Below are positions 1-11,110 of a DNA stretch of 44,709 nt, one piece after another. The stretch spans positions 1 to 44,709 of the forward strand of contig JAFKES010000077.1 in NCBI GenBank assembly GCA_017308495.1. The letters are read 5' to 3'. A program made the translations under genes and the position numbers. This DNA comes from Afipia sp. GTDB taxonomy: Bacteria > Pseudomonadota > Alphaproteobacteria > Rhizobiales > Xanthobacteraceae. Numbering within the stretch: position 1 is the first letter of the stretch; the number at the start of each line of letters is the position of its first letter. Below the pieces are notes generated by a model that ran no database searches, was not told the DNA's origin, and saw only the letters and a program-made list of their open reading frames with translations.

Positions 1-650
1 AGGCGCTGCTGGTCGCGCAGCTTGACGCGGCAGAGATTGAGCACGCCGTCCTGCATCGCCGCGGTGACGCGCTGGCCCTTGCCGGAATGGGTGCGGTGAT
101 AAAGCGCGGTGACGATGCCGAGCGCGAGATGGAGGCCGGTGCCGCTGTCGCCGATCTGCGCGCCGGTGACCAGCGGCACGCCGTCGCGGAAGCCCGTGGT
201 GGACGCCGCGCCGCCGGTGCACTGGGCGACGTTCTCGTAGACCTTGCAGTCCTCATACGGCCCGGGGCCAAAGCCCTTGATCGAGGCGACGATCAGCTTC
301 GGATTGATCTGCTGGATCATCTCCCACGGAAAGCCCATGCGGTCGAGCACGCCGGGGCCGAAATTCTCCACCAGCACGTCGCACGATTTCATCAACTCGG
401 TGAGAACTTCCTTGCCCTTCAGGTTCTTGGTGTCGAGCGTGATCGAGCGCTTGTTGTGGTTGAGCATGGTGAAATACAGGCTGTCGGCATTCGGCACGTC
501 CATCAGCTGGCCGCGCGTGATGTCGCCGACGCCGGGGCGTTCGACCTTGATCACGTCGGCGCCGAACCACGCCAGCAATTGCGTGCAGGTCGGCCCCGAC
601 TGGACGTGGGTGAAATCGAGAATGCGAACGCCCTTCAGCGCCTGTGTCAT
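1..650 (-). CDS. frc: Formyl-CoA:oxalate CoA-transferase (partial, C-terminus off the window)
   Basis: This is a class III CoA-transferase that moves CoA from formyl-CoA to oxalate, giving the oxalyl-CoA used by the decarboxylase encoded just upstream. I read 216 codons from an ATG at 650; family members are about 425-430 aa, so roughly half is present. The N-terminus reads [20 protein letters not shown], typical of CaiB/BaiF proteins. The segment [10 protein letters not shown] near residue 168 contains the aspartate expected to form the aspartyl-CoA anhydride (Asp169 in the Oxalobacter enzyme, from memory). It follows oxc on the same strand after an 86-bp gap and is probably co-transcribed with it. 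The frame is clean to the edge of the window. Confidence is high for the family and good for oxalate specificity, because of the oxc neighbour. Confidence 0.9.
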   Translation of the reverse strand, partial: MTQALKGVRILDFTHVQSGPTCTQLLAWFGADVIKVERPGVGDITRGQLMDVPNADSLYFTMLNHNKRSITLDTKNLKGKEVLTELMKSCDVLVENFGPGVLDRMGFPWEMIQQINPKLIVASIKGFGPGPYEDCKVYENVAQCTGGAASTTGFRDGVPLVTGAQIGDSGTGLHLALGIVTALYHRTHSGKGQRVTAAMQDGVLNLCRVKLRDQQR

Positions 651-736
651 CGTGCCGTGCTCCGTATCGGGCAGCGTCGTCCGACGCCGCATCGTGGTTC
701 AAATCGTGTCGCTTGCCCGGCGCGCGCGCCGGACGC

Positions 737-2476
737 CTATTTCTTCTTCAGGACGCTTTGCGGATTGAGATTGCCGATGCGGCCGCTCTCGCTGCCGGCG
801 GCCGGGTCGATTACCGCGTTGATCAGGGTCGGCTGGCCGGAATCCATCGCGGCGTTGACCGCGCGCTTCAGTTCGTCCGGCGTGGTGACATGGACCCCGA
901 CGCCGCCGAACGCTTCCATCATCCGGTCATAGCGCGCGCCCTTGACGAACACCGTGGTCGCGGCATCGCCGCCCGCGGGGTTGACGTCGGTGCCGCGATA
1001 GATGCCGTCATTGTTGAAAATCACGATGCACACCGGCAGGCGGTAGCGGCAGATCGTCTCCACCTCCATGCCGGAGAAGCCGAAGGCGCTGTCGCCCTCG
1101 ACCGCCAGCACCGGCTTGCCGGTCTCGACCGCCGCCGCGATCGCATAGCCCATGCCGATGCCCATCACGCCCCAGGTGCCGACATCGATGCGCTTGCGCG
1201 GCCGGTGCATGTCGATGACGCCGCGCGCGAGATCCAGCGTGTTGGCGCCCTCGTTGACCAGGATCGCGTCGGGGCGCTCCTTGACGATGCTGCGCAGCAC
1301 GCCGAGCGCGCCGTGATAGTCCATCGGCGCATTGTTGTTCATCAGGCGCGGCGCCATCTTGGCGACGTTGTCGTCGCGCTTGCTCGCTACGGTCTTGACC
1401 CAGTCGGCCGGCGCCGCCGGCCAGTGGCCGCCCATGCCCGCCACCAGCGCCGCGGCGCAGGAGCCGATATCGCCGACCACGGGGGCGACGATTCCGACGT
1501 TCGAGTCCATCTCCCGCGGCTCGATGTCGATCTGGATGAACTGCTTCGGCGTATCGCCCCACGTCTTGCCCTTGCCGTGGGACAACAGCCAGTTCAGCCG
1601 CGCGCCGACCAGCATGACGACGTCGGCCTCCTTCAGCACCAGCGAGCGCGCCGCGCCCGCGCATTGCGGGTGCGTGTCCGGCAACAGCCCTTTGGCCATG
1701 CTCATGGGCAGGAACGGCGCACCGCTCGTTTCCACCAGCGCGCGGATGGCGTCGTCGGCCTGGGCGTAGGCCGCACCCTTGCCGAGAATGATCAGCGGCT
1801 TCTTCGCCGCTTTGAGCACATCGAGCGCGCGCTTCACCGCCTCCGGCGCGGGGAGCTGCGCCGGCGCGGCATCGACCACCTTCACCAGCGACTTGCGCCC
1901 GGCCTTCGCGTTCATCACCTGGCCGAACAGCTTGGCGGGCAGATCGAGATAGACGCCGCCCGGCCGCCCCGAGACCGCGGCGCGGATCGCGCGGGCGAGG
2001 CCGATGCCGATATCCTGCGCGTGCAGCACGCGGAACGCCGCCTTGCACAGCGGCTTGGCGATGGCGAGCTGATCCATTTCCTCGTAGTCGCCCTGCTGCA
2101 GGTCGACGATCTCGCGCTCCGACGAGCCCGAGATCAGGATCATCGGAAAGCAGTTGGTGGTGGCGTGGGCGAGCGCGGTGAGGCCGTTGAGGAAGCCGGG
2201 GGCAGACACCGTGAGGCAGACGCCGGGCTTCCTGGTGAGGAAGCCCGCGATCGACGCGGCATAGCCGGCGCTCTGCTCGTGGCGGAACGACAGCACGCGA
2301 ATGCCCGCCGCCTGCGCCATGCGGCCGAAATCGGTGATGGGGATGCCCGGCACGCCGTAGATGGTGGTGAGGCCGTTGAGCTTGAGCGCATCGATCATCA
2401 GATGAAAGCCGTCGGTCAGGTCCTGCTGCGGATCGTCCGCGCCCGCCGCCCCGGTCTGGTTCGCTGTCGTCGGCAT
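737..2476 (-). CDS. oxc: Oxalyl-CoA decarboxylase
   Basis: This thiamine-diphosphate enzyme converts oxalyl-CoA to formyl-CoA and CO2 in the cytoplasm, the second half of the Frc/Oxc oxalate cycle. The 579-residue length is normal for the family. The N-terminal TPP pyrimidine-binding domain carries the catalytic glutamate in [12 protein letters not shown] (about Glu67). The C-terminal TPP domain has the GDS...NND metal/diphosphate motif at about residues 461-490, followed by GIYRGTD, which is typical of OXC. It lies between gntR (51-bp gap) and frc on the same strand, so a gntR-oxc-frc transcript is likely. Other ThDP enzymes such as acetolactate synthase or Gcl are less likely, given the close OXC-like sequence and the frc partner. 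Confidence 0.95.
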   Translation of the reverse strand: MPTTANQTGAAGADDPQQDLTDGFHLMIDALKLNGLTTIYGVPGIPITDFGRMAQAAGIRVLSFRHEQSAGYAASIAGFLTRKPGVCLTVSAPGFLNGLTALAHATTNCFPMILISGSSEREIVDLQQGDYEEMDQLAIAKPLCKAAFRVLHAQDIGIGLARAIRAAVSGRPGGVYLDLPAKLFGQVMNAKAGRKSLVKVVDAAPAQLPAPEAVKRALDVLKAAKKPLIILGKGAAYAQADDAIRALVETSGAPFLPMSMAKGLLPDTHPQCAGAARSLVLKEADVVMLVGARLNWLLSHGKGKTWGDTPKQFIQIDIEPREMDSNVGIVAPVVGDIGSCAAALVAGMGGHWPAAPADWVKTVASKRDDNVAKMAPRLMNNNAPMDYHGALGVLRSIVKERPDAILVNEGANTLDLARGVIDMHRPRKRIDVGTWGVMGIGMGYAIAAAVETGKPVLAVEGDSAFGFSGMEVETICRYRLPVCIVIFNNDGIYRGTDVNPAGGDAATTVFVKGARYDRMMEAFGGVGVHVTTPDELKRAVNAAMDSGQPTLINAVIDPAAGSESGRIGNLNPQSVLKKK

Positions 2477-2527
2477 CGATGGTCTCCGTGATATCTTTCG
2501 GGTCGCGGGTTCAGGACAAGAACCGCT

Positions 2528-3253
2528 TCAAGAGAAGATTTCCTGACCGTGGGCTTCGACATAGGCGGCGAGGCCTAGGGTATGGTCGCGCGCGCGCTTC
2601 TCGGCCAGTTCGGTGTCGCGCTCCTCGAGCGCGTCGATAATCGCGAGATGCTCCGGCAGCGATACCGCGATGCGCTCCTGCCGTCCGATGGTCAACTGAC
2701 GATAGCCGCGCACATGCAGCAGGATGTTGTTGGTCATATCCACCAGTACCGGCGACTCGCTGAGCGAGAGCAGCGCCTGATGAAACGCGGTATTGGCCCG
2801 CGAATATTCCGCGATGTGATCCTGCGGCAGCCGGTCCCTGGTGAAATCCTTGAAGAAGTTGCGCAGCGCCGAAATGTCCTTCTTGCGGGCGGTGGTGGTG
2901 ATGAGGCGCGCGGCCATGCTCTCCAGCGCCGCCCAGGCGCGGATCATGTCTACCACCTCGGCCTTGGTCTTGCGCACCACCGCGATGCCCCGGCGTGGCA
3001 CGGTCTTCACGAAGCCGCCCTGCTCCAGCATGGCGATGGCTTCGCGGATGGGCGTGCGGCTGACGCCGAGGTGCTCCGACAGCGCGCGCTCGTCGAGCAT
3101 CACCGGCTCGGGGCTGGCGTAGATATCCATCTTGAGGATGGCGTCTTTCAGGGCGTCGTAAGCCTTGCTCTTGAAGCTCGCTTCCGGCGCGATGCGGACG
3201 ATGGCGATCTCCCTGTCCGCCAGCGAGACCTTTGCGATTTTCTGTGTCGCCAT
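2528..3253 (-). CDS. GntR-family transcriptional regulator, FCD (FadR) subfamily
   Basis: This is a 241-aa regulator with an N-terminal winged helix (about residues 25-95; ALSEHLGVSRTPIREAI is the recognition region). It is followed by an all-alpha FCD effector domain with metal-site histidines in FHQALLS and PEHLAIIDAL. I chose the ATG at 3253 because GAGGAGGGAGGA sits just upstream; the longer reading from 3289 adds 12 residues with no ribosome site. It heads the oxc-frc transcript and diverges from the tartronate semialdehyde reductase. A dyad TGGCATGCCA lies between them. The likely role, by inference, is local control of oxalate/glyoxylate genes by a small organic acid or CoA ester. The effector cannot be read from sequence. 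Confidence 0.88.
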   Translation of the reverse strand: MATQKIAKVSLADREIAIVRIAPEASFKSKAYDALKDAILKMDIYASPEPVMLDERALSEHLGVSRTPIREAIAMLEQGGFVKTVPRRGIAVVRKTKAEVVDMIRAWAALESMAARLITTTARKKDISALRNFFKDFTRDRLPQDHIAEYSRANTAFHQALLSLSESPVLVDMTNNILLHVRGYRQLTIGRQERIAVSLPEHLAIIDALEERDTELAEKRARDHTLGLAAYVEAHGQEIFS

Positions 3254-3305
3254 GAATCCTCCCTCCTCGCCAAGAGAAGTCTCCCGCAAGGGCTACCGGC
3301 GCACT

Positions 3306-3322
3306 TGGCATGCCAGATGCCA
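3306..3322. promoter_or_regulatory. Candidate GntR operator in the divergent gntR/glxR intergenic region
   Basis: A perfect 10-bp palindrome, TGGCATGCCA, occupies 3306-3315 and is followed at once by another half-site, GATGCCA (3316-3322). FCD-type GntR regulators often bind TGG-Nx-CCA dyads. The site lies 53 bp upstream of gntR and 164 bp upstream of the reductase, so it could serve both genes. Assignment to this regulator is by position only. Confidence 0.45.
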
Positions 3323-3485
3323 GACTGTCAAGCCGATGACCTCCCGGCACGGACAACCCAGTGGCGGCGGCCGGCAAGCTCCCAAGACCCCGCACGTTTC
3401 GCCTGCGCGGCGGGATCGGTTATCGTCGCCGCCTCGGCCGCGGCCGCAACGCCATCAAGAACCATCAAGACGAAGGGACGGAACA

Positions 3486-4373
3486 ATGACCGATATCGGA
3501 TTCATCGGGCTCGGCATCATGGGGCGGCCCATGGCGGGCCATCTGCTGGCCGCGGGACATCGCCTTCACGTGCTGGCCTCCTCCGCCGCGGCCAAGGACC
3601 TGGTGGCCGCAGGCGCAGTGGCCTGCACATCCGGCAAGGAGATCGCGGAGAAATCCAGCGTCGTCATCGTCATGGTGCCCGATACGCCGGATGTCGAAAG
3701 CGTGCTGTTCAAGTCGGACGGCGTCGCGGAGGGGCTCTCCAAAGGCAAGATCGTCGTCGACATGAGTTCGATTTCGCCGCTGGCGACCAAGGCGTTCGCC
3801 AAAAAGGTCAACGCACTCGGCGCGGACTATCTCGATGCGCCGGTGTCCGGCGGCGAGGTCGGCGCCAAAGCCGCCTCGCTCACCATTATGGTCGGCGGCG
3901 CGCCGGCGACCTTCGATGCGGTCAAGCCGCTGTTCGAAAAGATGGGCAAGAACGTGACGCTGGTCGGCGGCAACGGCGACGGCCAGACCACCAAGGTCGC
4001 CAACCAGATTATCGTGGCGCTGACCATCGAGGCCGTTGCCGAAGGCTTGCTGTTCGCCTCGAAGGCCGGCGCGGACCCAGCGCTGGTGCGTCAGGCGCTG
4101 ATGGGCGGGCTCGCCACTTCGCGCATTCTCGAACTGCACGGCGAGCGCATGATCAAGCGCACCTTCGATCCCGGTTTCCGGATCGAACTGCACCAGAAGG
4201 ACCTGAACCTCGCGCTGGAAGGCGCGCGAGCGCTCGGACTGTCGCTGCCCAACACGTCCACGGCGCAGCAGTTGTTCAACGCCTGCGTCGCCCATGGCGG
4301 CAAGGCGTGGGATCACTCCGCCATGGTCAGGGCGCTGGAGACCATGGCCAACCACGATGTCGCCAAAGGTTAG
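3486..4373 (+). CDS. glxR: 2-hydroxy-3-oxopropionate (tartronate semialdehyde) reductase
   Basis: This NAD(P)H-dependent beta-hydroxyacid dehydrogenase probably reduces tartronate semialdehyde to D-glycerate, the step after glyoxylate carboligase. It has 295 aa, the normal size. The N-terminal Rossmann fold has GLGIMG at residues 8-13, the substrate motif DAPVSGGEVGA lies near residue 118, and the catalytic lysine is in TTKVANQ near residue 171. I chose the ATG at 3486 (AAGGGACGGAACA upstream); the frame is open further upstream but overlaps gntR. It diverges from the gntR-oxc-frc block, which fits glyoxylate derived from oxalate entering the glycerate pathway. 3-hydroxyisobutyrate dehydrogenase is the main alternative within the same superfamily. 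No gcl gene is visible in the window. Confidence 0.82.
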   Translation: MTDIGFIGLGIMGRPMAGHLLAAGHRLHVLASSAAAKDLVAAGAVACTSGKEIAEKSSVVIVMVPDTPDVESVLFKSDGVAEGLSKGKIVVDMSSISPLATKAFAKKVNALGADYLDAPVSGGEVGAKAASLTIMVGGAPATFDAVKPLFEKMGKNVTLVGGNGDGQTTKVANQIIVALTIEAVAEGLLFASKAGADPALVRQALMGGLATSRILELHGERMIKRTFDPGFRIELHQKDLNLALEGARALGLSLPNTSTAQQLFNACVAHGGKAWDHSAMVRALETMANHDVAKG

Positions 4374-4412
4374 TAGGTCCTGGTGTAGTTTCTTTTTTTT
4401 AAAACGAGATCT

Positions 4413-4498
4413 GTCATTGCCGGGCTTGACCCGGAAATCCATCGTCTTGAAACGACTTTTCTTCTTAGATGGATGCGCGGGTCAAGCCCGCGCATGAC
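4413..4498. repeat. Dispersed palindromic intergenic repeat
   Basis: Two 31-base arms (4413-4443 and 4468-4498) are inverted copies matching at 25 of 31 positions; the core GGGCTTGACCCG is conserved in both. The 24-bp spacer is AT-rich. The element sits between the convergent ends of glxR and tex. It resembles the palindromic GGGCTTGACCCG-type repeats that I recall as common in Bradyrhizobium and Rhodopseudomonas intergenic DNA. It may also act as a bidirectional terminator, since a run of eight T lies at 4393-4400. Confidence 0.75.
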
Positions 4499-4522
4499 GA
4501 TTCTGTCTAAACTAAACCAGTG

Positions 4523-6862
<2,340 letters not shown>

Positions 6863-6996
6863 GGACACGCCAATCTCTCTCCTCAAGAGCCATCGGCGCG
6901 GATGAATCATCAACGGCCGGACAGGGCTTATGGACCAAGGGCCCTCGGTCCATCAACCCTCTTGTCACGGAGCGGCCAAACTGTGGATGACGGCCG

Positions 6997-7752
6997 TCAA
7001 ACCTGGACGACGCGCTCGACAAAGACGCGGCGGCAATCCATCTCGTATTCGAGATCCCGTACCGGCGGGCGGTTAAAATGCCACGTCAGTCCCTGCCGGA
7101 AAATGCCGCGGCGGCCCAGTTCCGATTCGATGAACGGGTAGATGTCGTGCACGGTGTAGAGCTGCGTCGCGGTGACCTGGCTCCAGTCGCCCGCGAATGC
7201 GCTCATGCGGCGCTCCATCTCGCCCAGCACCCATTTCGCCTTTTCCAGCATCGCGGCAGGCGAGGTGTCGCCGAGGCGGACGGCATGATCGCGATAGTTA
7301 CCCTTGCCTTCCGGCGCCTCGCCGCTGCCGGCGATGACAAACGATGCCGGCGCATTGGCCGCCGGCACCGCATAGGTGAAGGCGTGGAAACCCGGCTCCG
7401 ACGGCGGATCGATCTTCGGACATACATTGCTGCGCGCCACCGGATTGGCGCCGTTCGCCATCAGCCCCCAGGCCTTCAGGGTGCCGGTGTAATCCTCGTT
7501 GAACTTGACGAAACCGCTCTCGGTAAACGGCGCGGGCGAACGCAGTTCGCAGGCGGCGAATGCCGTCAGCGGCCGCCCGGCCTCCTTCAGAATTTGCGCG
7601 ATGCGCTCGAAGCCCTGGCGAATCGGCACCGGCGTCGTGAACCGCACGCGCTCCAGCGTGAACCCCGGCAGCGCGCCGACCGCCGCCGAATACTGGCTGA
7701 CGCCGGGCATGAACCTGTAGCCGCTGTTGGGTGCTTCGACCGTGTCAATCAT
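6997..7752 (-). CDS. RidA-like protein, similar to 2-amino-5-chloromuconate deaminase CnbZ
   Basis: A 251-aa soluble protein with the ATG at 7752 preceded by AAAGAGG; the longer frame upstream is only the shadow of livF. Segments such as FAACELRSPAPFTE, ARSNVCPKIDPP and FHAFTYAVP match what I recall of proteins labelled CnbZ, a RidA/YjgF-superfamily deaminase acting on 2-aminomuconate-type compounds. It is the last gene of the livKHMGF operon, 47 bp after livF. By inference it may process a compound imported by that transporter, possibly an amino-aromatic degradation product, or remove a reactive enamine/imine. The family placement is from memory of motifs and the substrate is not established. 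Confidence 0.55.
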   Translation of the reverse strand: MIDTVEAPNSGYRFMPGVSQYSAAVGALPGFTLERVRFTTPVPIRQGFERIAQILKEAGRPLTAFAACELRSPAPFTESGFVKFNEDYTGTLKAWGLMANGANPVARSNVCPKIDPPSEPGFHAFTYAVPAANAPASFVIAGSGEAPEGKGNYRDHAVRLGDTSPAAMLEKAKWVLGEMERRMSAFAGDWSQVTATQLYTVHDIYPFIESELGRRGIFRQGLTWHFNRPPVRDLEYEMDCRRVFVERVVQV

Positions 7753-7799
7753 GTCTACCTCTTTCTTCTGAACGGATGGCAGTTGGAACCGGATGCGGT

Positions 7800-8543
7800 T
7801 CAATCTTCGAGAACGCCCAGATAGGCGTCGCGAATGATCGGATCGGCCAGCAGGGCCGCGCCGGTGCCAGAGCGCACGATCCGCCCCATGTCGAGCACGA
7901 AGGCGGCGTGGCACAAATCGAGCGCGATGGTCACGTCCTGCTCCACCAGCAGGATCGACATGCCCTCGGCGTTGAGCGCGCGCAGCGCGGCGACGAGCTG
8001 CTCCACCAGCAACGGTGACAGGCCGAGCGACAATTCGTCGATCATCAGCAGCTTCGGCGCGCTCATCAGCCCGCGCCCGATGGCGCACATCTGCTGCTCG
8101 CCGCCGGACAGCGTCGCCGCCGCCTGGTTGCGGCGCTCGAACAGCTTCGGGAACGTGGCGTAGACCCGCTCCATGTCGCGGGCGGTCTCGGCGCGCGACC
8201 CCTTGCGGGCGTAGGCGCCCATCAGGAGATTATCCTCAACGCTCATGGCGCCGAACAGCCGCCGCCCTTCCGGCACATGCACAATGCCATGCGCCAGAAT
8301 CTGCGCCGCACTGGCTCCCGCAAGGTCTTCACCGTTGAAACGGAAGCTGCCGGCCTGCACCGGAATGAGCCCGGACAGCGCGCGCATCAGCGTGGTCTTG
8401 CCGGCGCCATTGGAGCCGATCAGCGCGGTGATCTCACCAGCGCGCACGGCCATGTCGATCCCCCACAGCACCTGAACCTCGCCGTAGCCGGCTCGCAGGC
8501 CCTGCAGGGCGAGAATGGGCGCGTCTGCAGCGTGATCAGCCAT
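7800..8543 (-). CDS. livF: Branched-chain amino acid-type ABC transporter ATPase LivF
   Basis: This is the second ATPase of a HAAT-family uptake system and works on the cytoplasmic face with LivG. It has 247 aa. Walker A is GSNGAGKTT, the signature is LSGGEQQM, Walker B is LLMIDELSLGL, and the D/H-loop region is LLVEQD. The ATG at 8543 overlaps the livG stop as ATGGCTGA, indicating translational coupling. The segment HVPEGRRLFGAMSVEDNL is typical of LivF. It is the fifth gene of a livK-H-M-G-F order. The substrate is unknown; HAAT systems also carry amides, aromatics and short-chain acids. Confidence 0.92.
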   Translation of the reverse strand: MADHAADAPILALQGLRAGYGEVQVLWGIDMAVRAGEITALIGSNGAGKTTLMRALSGLIPVQAGSFRFNGEDLAGASAAQILAHGIVHVPEGRRLFGAMSVEDNLLMGAYARKGSRAETARDMERVYATFPKLFERRNQAAATLSGGEQQMCAIGRGLMSAPKLLMIDELSLGLSPLLVEQLVAALRALNAEGMSILLVEQDVTIALDLCHAAFVLDMGRIVRSGTGAALLADPIIRDAYLGVLED

Positions 8544-9285
8544 GAACCCCTGCCCTCTGCGCATATTGCTGGCCGAGATAGGCGTCCACCACGGCGGGAT
8601 TCTTGATGACGTCGCGCGGCGCGCCGTCAGCGATCAACTGGCCATTGTGTAGCACCACGATGCGGGTGCAGACGTTGAGCACCACCTTCATCAGGTGCTC
8701 GATCATCACGATGGTGATGCCGCTGGCCGCGAGTTGATGAATCAGGCGCGTGGCGCGTTCGACCTCGGCGCTATTCAGGCCGGCATTGACCTCGTCGAGG
8801 AACAGCAGCTTCGGCTTCATCGCCAGCGCCTTCGCCAGTTCCAGCCGCTTGCGCATCGCCAGCGTCAGCGTCGCCGCCGACTGATCGCACTGGGCCTCCA
8901 AGCCGACGAAGGCGAGGTGCGCCCGCGCCTCCTCACGCGCCGACGCGATGCTCTCGCCGGGTTGAGAGAACAGCGCCGCCGCCGCGACATTATCGAGGGC
9001 GCTGAACTCCGCAAACGGCTGCACAATCTGGAACGTCCGCGACAGCCCGAGCCGCGCCGAACGATAGGTCTTCAGGCGGGTGATATCCTGCCCCATGAAC
9101 GTCACGGTGCCGGAGCTCGCCGGCGTGACGCCGGTGACGACATTGACGAGCGTGGTCTTGCCCGCACCGTTCGGGCCGATCAGACCGAGCACCTCGCCGC
9201 GATTCACACTCAGCGAGACGTCGTTCAGCGCCTTGAGGCCGCTGAAATGCCGCGAGACTGACTGCAGCTTGAGGATCTCAGACAC
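8536..9285 (-). CDS. livG: Branched-chain amino acid-type ABC transporter ATPase LivG
   Basis: A 249-aa ATPase with Walker A GPNGAGKTT, Walker B LLFLDEVNAGL and H-loop MIEHLM. The start is a GTG at 9285 that overlaps the livM stop (GTGTCTGA, 8 nt). The ABC signature is unusual: LTLAMRKRLELAKAL replaces the classical LSGGQ-type helix start. Divergent signatures are known in LivG proteins, so this is probably functional as a heterodimer with LivF, whose signature is canonical. It overlaps both neighbours, which shows tight operon structure. Confidence 0.92.
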   Translation of the reverse strand: MSEILKLQSVSRHFSGLKALNDVSLSVNRGEVLGLIGPNGAGKTTLVNVVTGVTPASSGTVTFMGQDITRLKTYRSARLGLSRTFQIVQPFAEFSALDNVAAAALFSQPGESIASAREEARAHLAFVGLEAQCDQSAATLTLAMRKRLELAKALAMKPKLLFLDEVNAGLNSAEVERATRLIHQLAASGITIVMIEHLMKVVLNVCTRIVVLHNGQLIADGAPRDVIKNPAVVDAYLGQQYAQRAGVHG

Positions 9286-10213
9286 GCTTCGGCCTCCATG
9301 ACAGAAGTCGGTCGCGTATCGACATCAGCCCATGCGGCAGGAACAGCAGCAGCACCACGATCAGCACCCCGAGCACGCCACTGTGGATCTGGATGTAGTT
9401 GCGCCATACCACTTCCTCGAGGCCAAGATAGACGAACGCGCCCACCAGCACACCGAGCGGCGAGCCGAGGCCGCCGATCAGGGCCATGACGATGGGCTTC
9501 ACCGAATAGAGAATGTCGAATACGTCAGACGGATCGATGTAATGCACCCACGCCGCATAGACGCCACCGGCCGCGCCGACGAAGCCGGCGGACAGGCCGA
9601 AGGCGATGCTCTTGTAGAGCGTGGTGTTGAGCCCGATCATGTTGGCCGCGGTCTCGTTCTGGCGGATGCAGGCGAGGCCGAAGCCGAGCTTGGAGCCAGC
9701 GACGATCACCACCATCAGCGCGGTGCCGAGCAGCAGGCCCCACATCACGTAGAAGTAAAACATCGCATCCGCCATGATGCCGGCCGAAGGCGACACCGGG
9801 ATGTTGAGCCCCATGCCGCCGCCGGTGAGATCGGTGGCGTTGTTGACCAGTTCGCGGAACACCTCGATCAGCGACAGGCTGGCGATGGCGAAGTAATGCC
9901 CGCGCAGGCGCAGCAGCGCCGCCCCGAGCAGCGTCGCCACCGCAAACGCCATCACGCCCGCGACGGAGACGGACACCATGAGCGGCACGCCCTTGCTCAT
10001 CAGCACCCCGGCCGCGTAGGCCCCGAGCCCGAAAAACGCGGCGGTGGCGAACGACGGATAACCGGCGAAACCGCCGACCACGTTCCACGACAGCGCCAGC
10101 ACGCCATACATGCAGGCGATGGTGCCGAGGCGCAGCGCGTAGGAGCCGCCGAACAGCGGCAGCGCGGCAATGCAGGCAATCAGAGCCAGCAGGATGACAT
10201 TGGCGCGGGTCAT
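9278..10213 (-). CDS. livM: Branched-chain amino acid-type ABC transporter permease LivM
   Basis: A 311-aa integral membrane permease with about eight to ten hydrophobic segments. It contains the family block LRGHYFAIASLSLIEV and the coupling-helix region SKLGFGLACIRQNETAANMIGLN. The ATG at 10213 overlaps the livH stop (ATGA, 4 nt). A much longer open frame upstream is read-through of an antiparallel frame in livH and is not coding. It forms the translocation channel with LivH. Confidence 0.93.
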   Translation of the reverse strand: MTRANVILLALIACIAALPLFGGSYALRLGTIACMYGVLALSWNVVGGFAGYPSFATAAFFGLGAYAAGVLMSKGVPLMVSVSVAGVMAFAVATLLGAALLRLRGHYFAIASLSLIEVFRELVNNATDLTGGGMGLNIPVSPSAGIMADAMFYFYVMWGLLLGTALMVVIVAGSKLGFGLACIRQNETAANMIGLNTTLYKSIAFGLSAGFVGAAGGVYAAWVHYIDPSDVFDILYSVKPIVMALIGGLGSPLGVLVGAFVYLGLEEVVWRNYIQIHSGVLGVLIVVLLLFLPHGLMSIRDRLLSWRPKRV

Positions 10214-11076
10214 TCGAAGCCCTTTCGCCCGAGCAGCCCCTGCGGACGCACGATCAGGAACACGATCAGCAGCGCGAACGACAGCGTGGTGGCGTGGGCC
10301 GGGCCGATCAGCGCCGAGCCGACGCCTTCGATCAGCGCAAGCAGGATGCCGCCCGCCAGCGCGCCGGACACGCTGCCGAGGCCGCCGAGAACGCAGACCA
10401 CGAACGCCTTGCCGAGATAGGCGGTGGAGGTGAGCGGCGAGATCGGGAAGATCAGCGCCATCAGCACCCCGGCGCAACCGGCGAGCGCCGCGCCGAGACC
10501 GAAGGCGATGGCGTAAATCGAGTGGATGTCGACGCCCATCAGCCGCGCGGCGTCGCGGTCGAGCCGGACCGCGACAATGGCCCGCCCGACCCGCAGCCGG
10601 CGCAGGATCAGATAGAGGATGCCGGTCAGCGCCAGCGCGGCAGCGGTGGCGATCAGCCGGTCCACCGGCACGACGACACCGAAGATCGAGATCGACCCCA
10701 TCGGCGGCGTCAGCGTCAGCTTCCGGTAGTCCGCCTTGAAGTAATAGATCATCGCGTTGTTGAGGATCAGATCGAGACCGAAGGTCAGGGTCAGGGTGAC
10801 CAGAACCGGCGCGGTGATGACGCGATTGAGTATCAGGCGCTGCAGTACGTAGCCGAGGGCGAAGAACGCCGGCGCGGCGATCAGCAACGCATACCACGGC
10901 GAGATGTGCAGCGACTGATAGAGGCCCCAGGCGAGATAGGCGCCGAGAACGATGAAGGAGCCGTGGATCAGGTTGATGACGTTGAGTACGCCCCAGACCA
11001 GCGAGAAGCCGATGGCGATGCACGCATACAGGCAGCCCAGCACCAGTGCATTGATGAGAATCTGGGCCGCCAGCAT
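10210..11076 (-). CDS. livH: Branched-chain amino acid-type ABC transporter permease LivH
   Basis: A 288-aa permease starting MLAAQILINALVLGCLYACI. It contains the highly conserved LivH block VWGVLNVINLIHGSFIVLGAY near residue 28 and GGLGSVSGALAGG near the C-terminus. It has eight or so membrane spans. It lies 34 bp downstream of the binding-protein gene and overlaps livM by 4 nt. It partners LivM in the inner membrane. Confidence 0.93.
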   Translation of the reverse strand: MLAAQILINALVLGCLYACIAIGFSLVWGVLNVINLIHGSFIVLGAYLAWGLYQSLHISPWYALLIAAPAFFALGYVLQRLILNRVITAPVLVTLTLTFGLDLILNNAMIYYFKADYRKLTLTPPMGSISIFGVVVPVDRLIATAAALALTGILYLILRRLRVGRAIVAVRLDRDAARLMGVDIHSIYAIAFGLGAALAGCAGVLMALIFPISPLTSTAYLGKAFVVCVLGGLGSVSGALAGGILLALIEGVGSALIGPAHATTLSFALLIVFLIVRPQGLLGRKGFE

Positions 11077-11110
11077 ATCGCGCGTCCGCCTATCCGAAAG
11101 CCGGTTGGGA

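Noticed and set aside
644-2491. 615-aa open frame on the plus strand opposite oxc
   Set aside because: Arg/His/Asp-rich antisense frame created by high GC3; oxc on the other strand has full family motifs.
10214-11023. N-terminal extension of livM to 581 aa
   Set aside because: The extra sequence overlaps livH in another frame and is Arg/His-rich; livM starts at the ATG at 10213 with an ATGA overlap.
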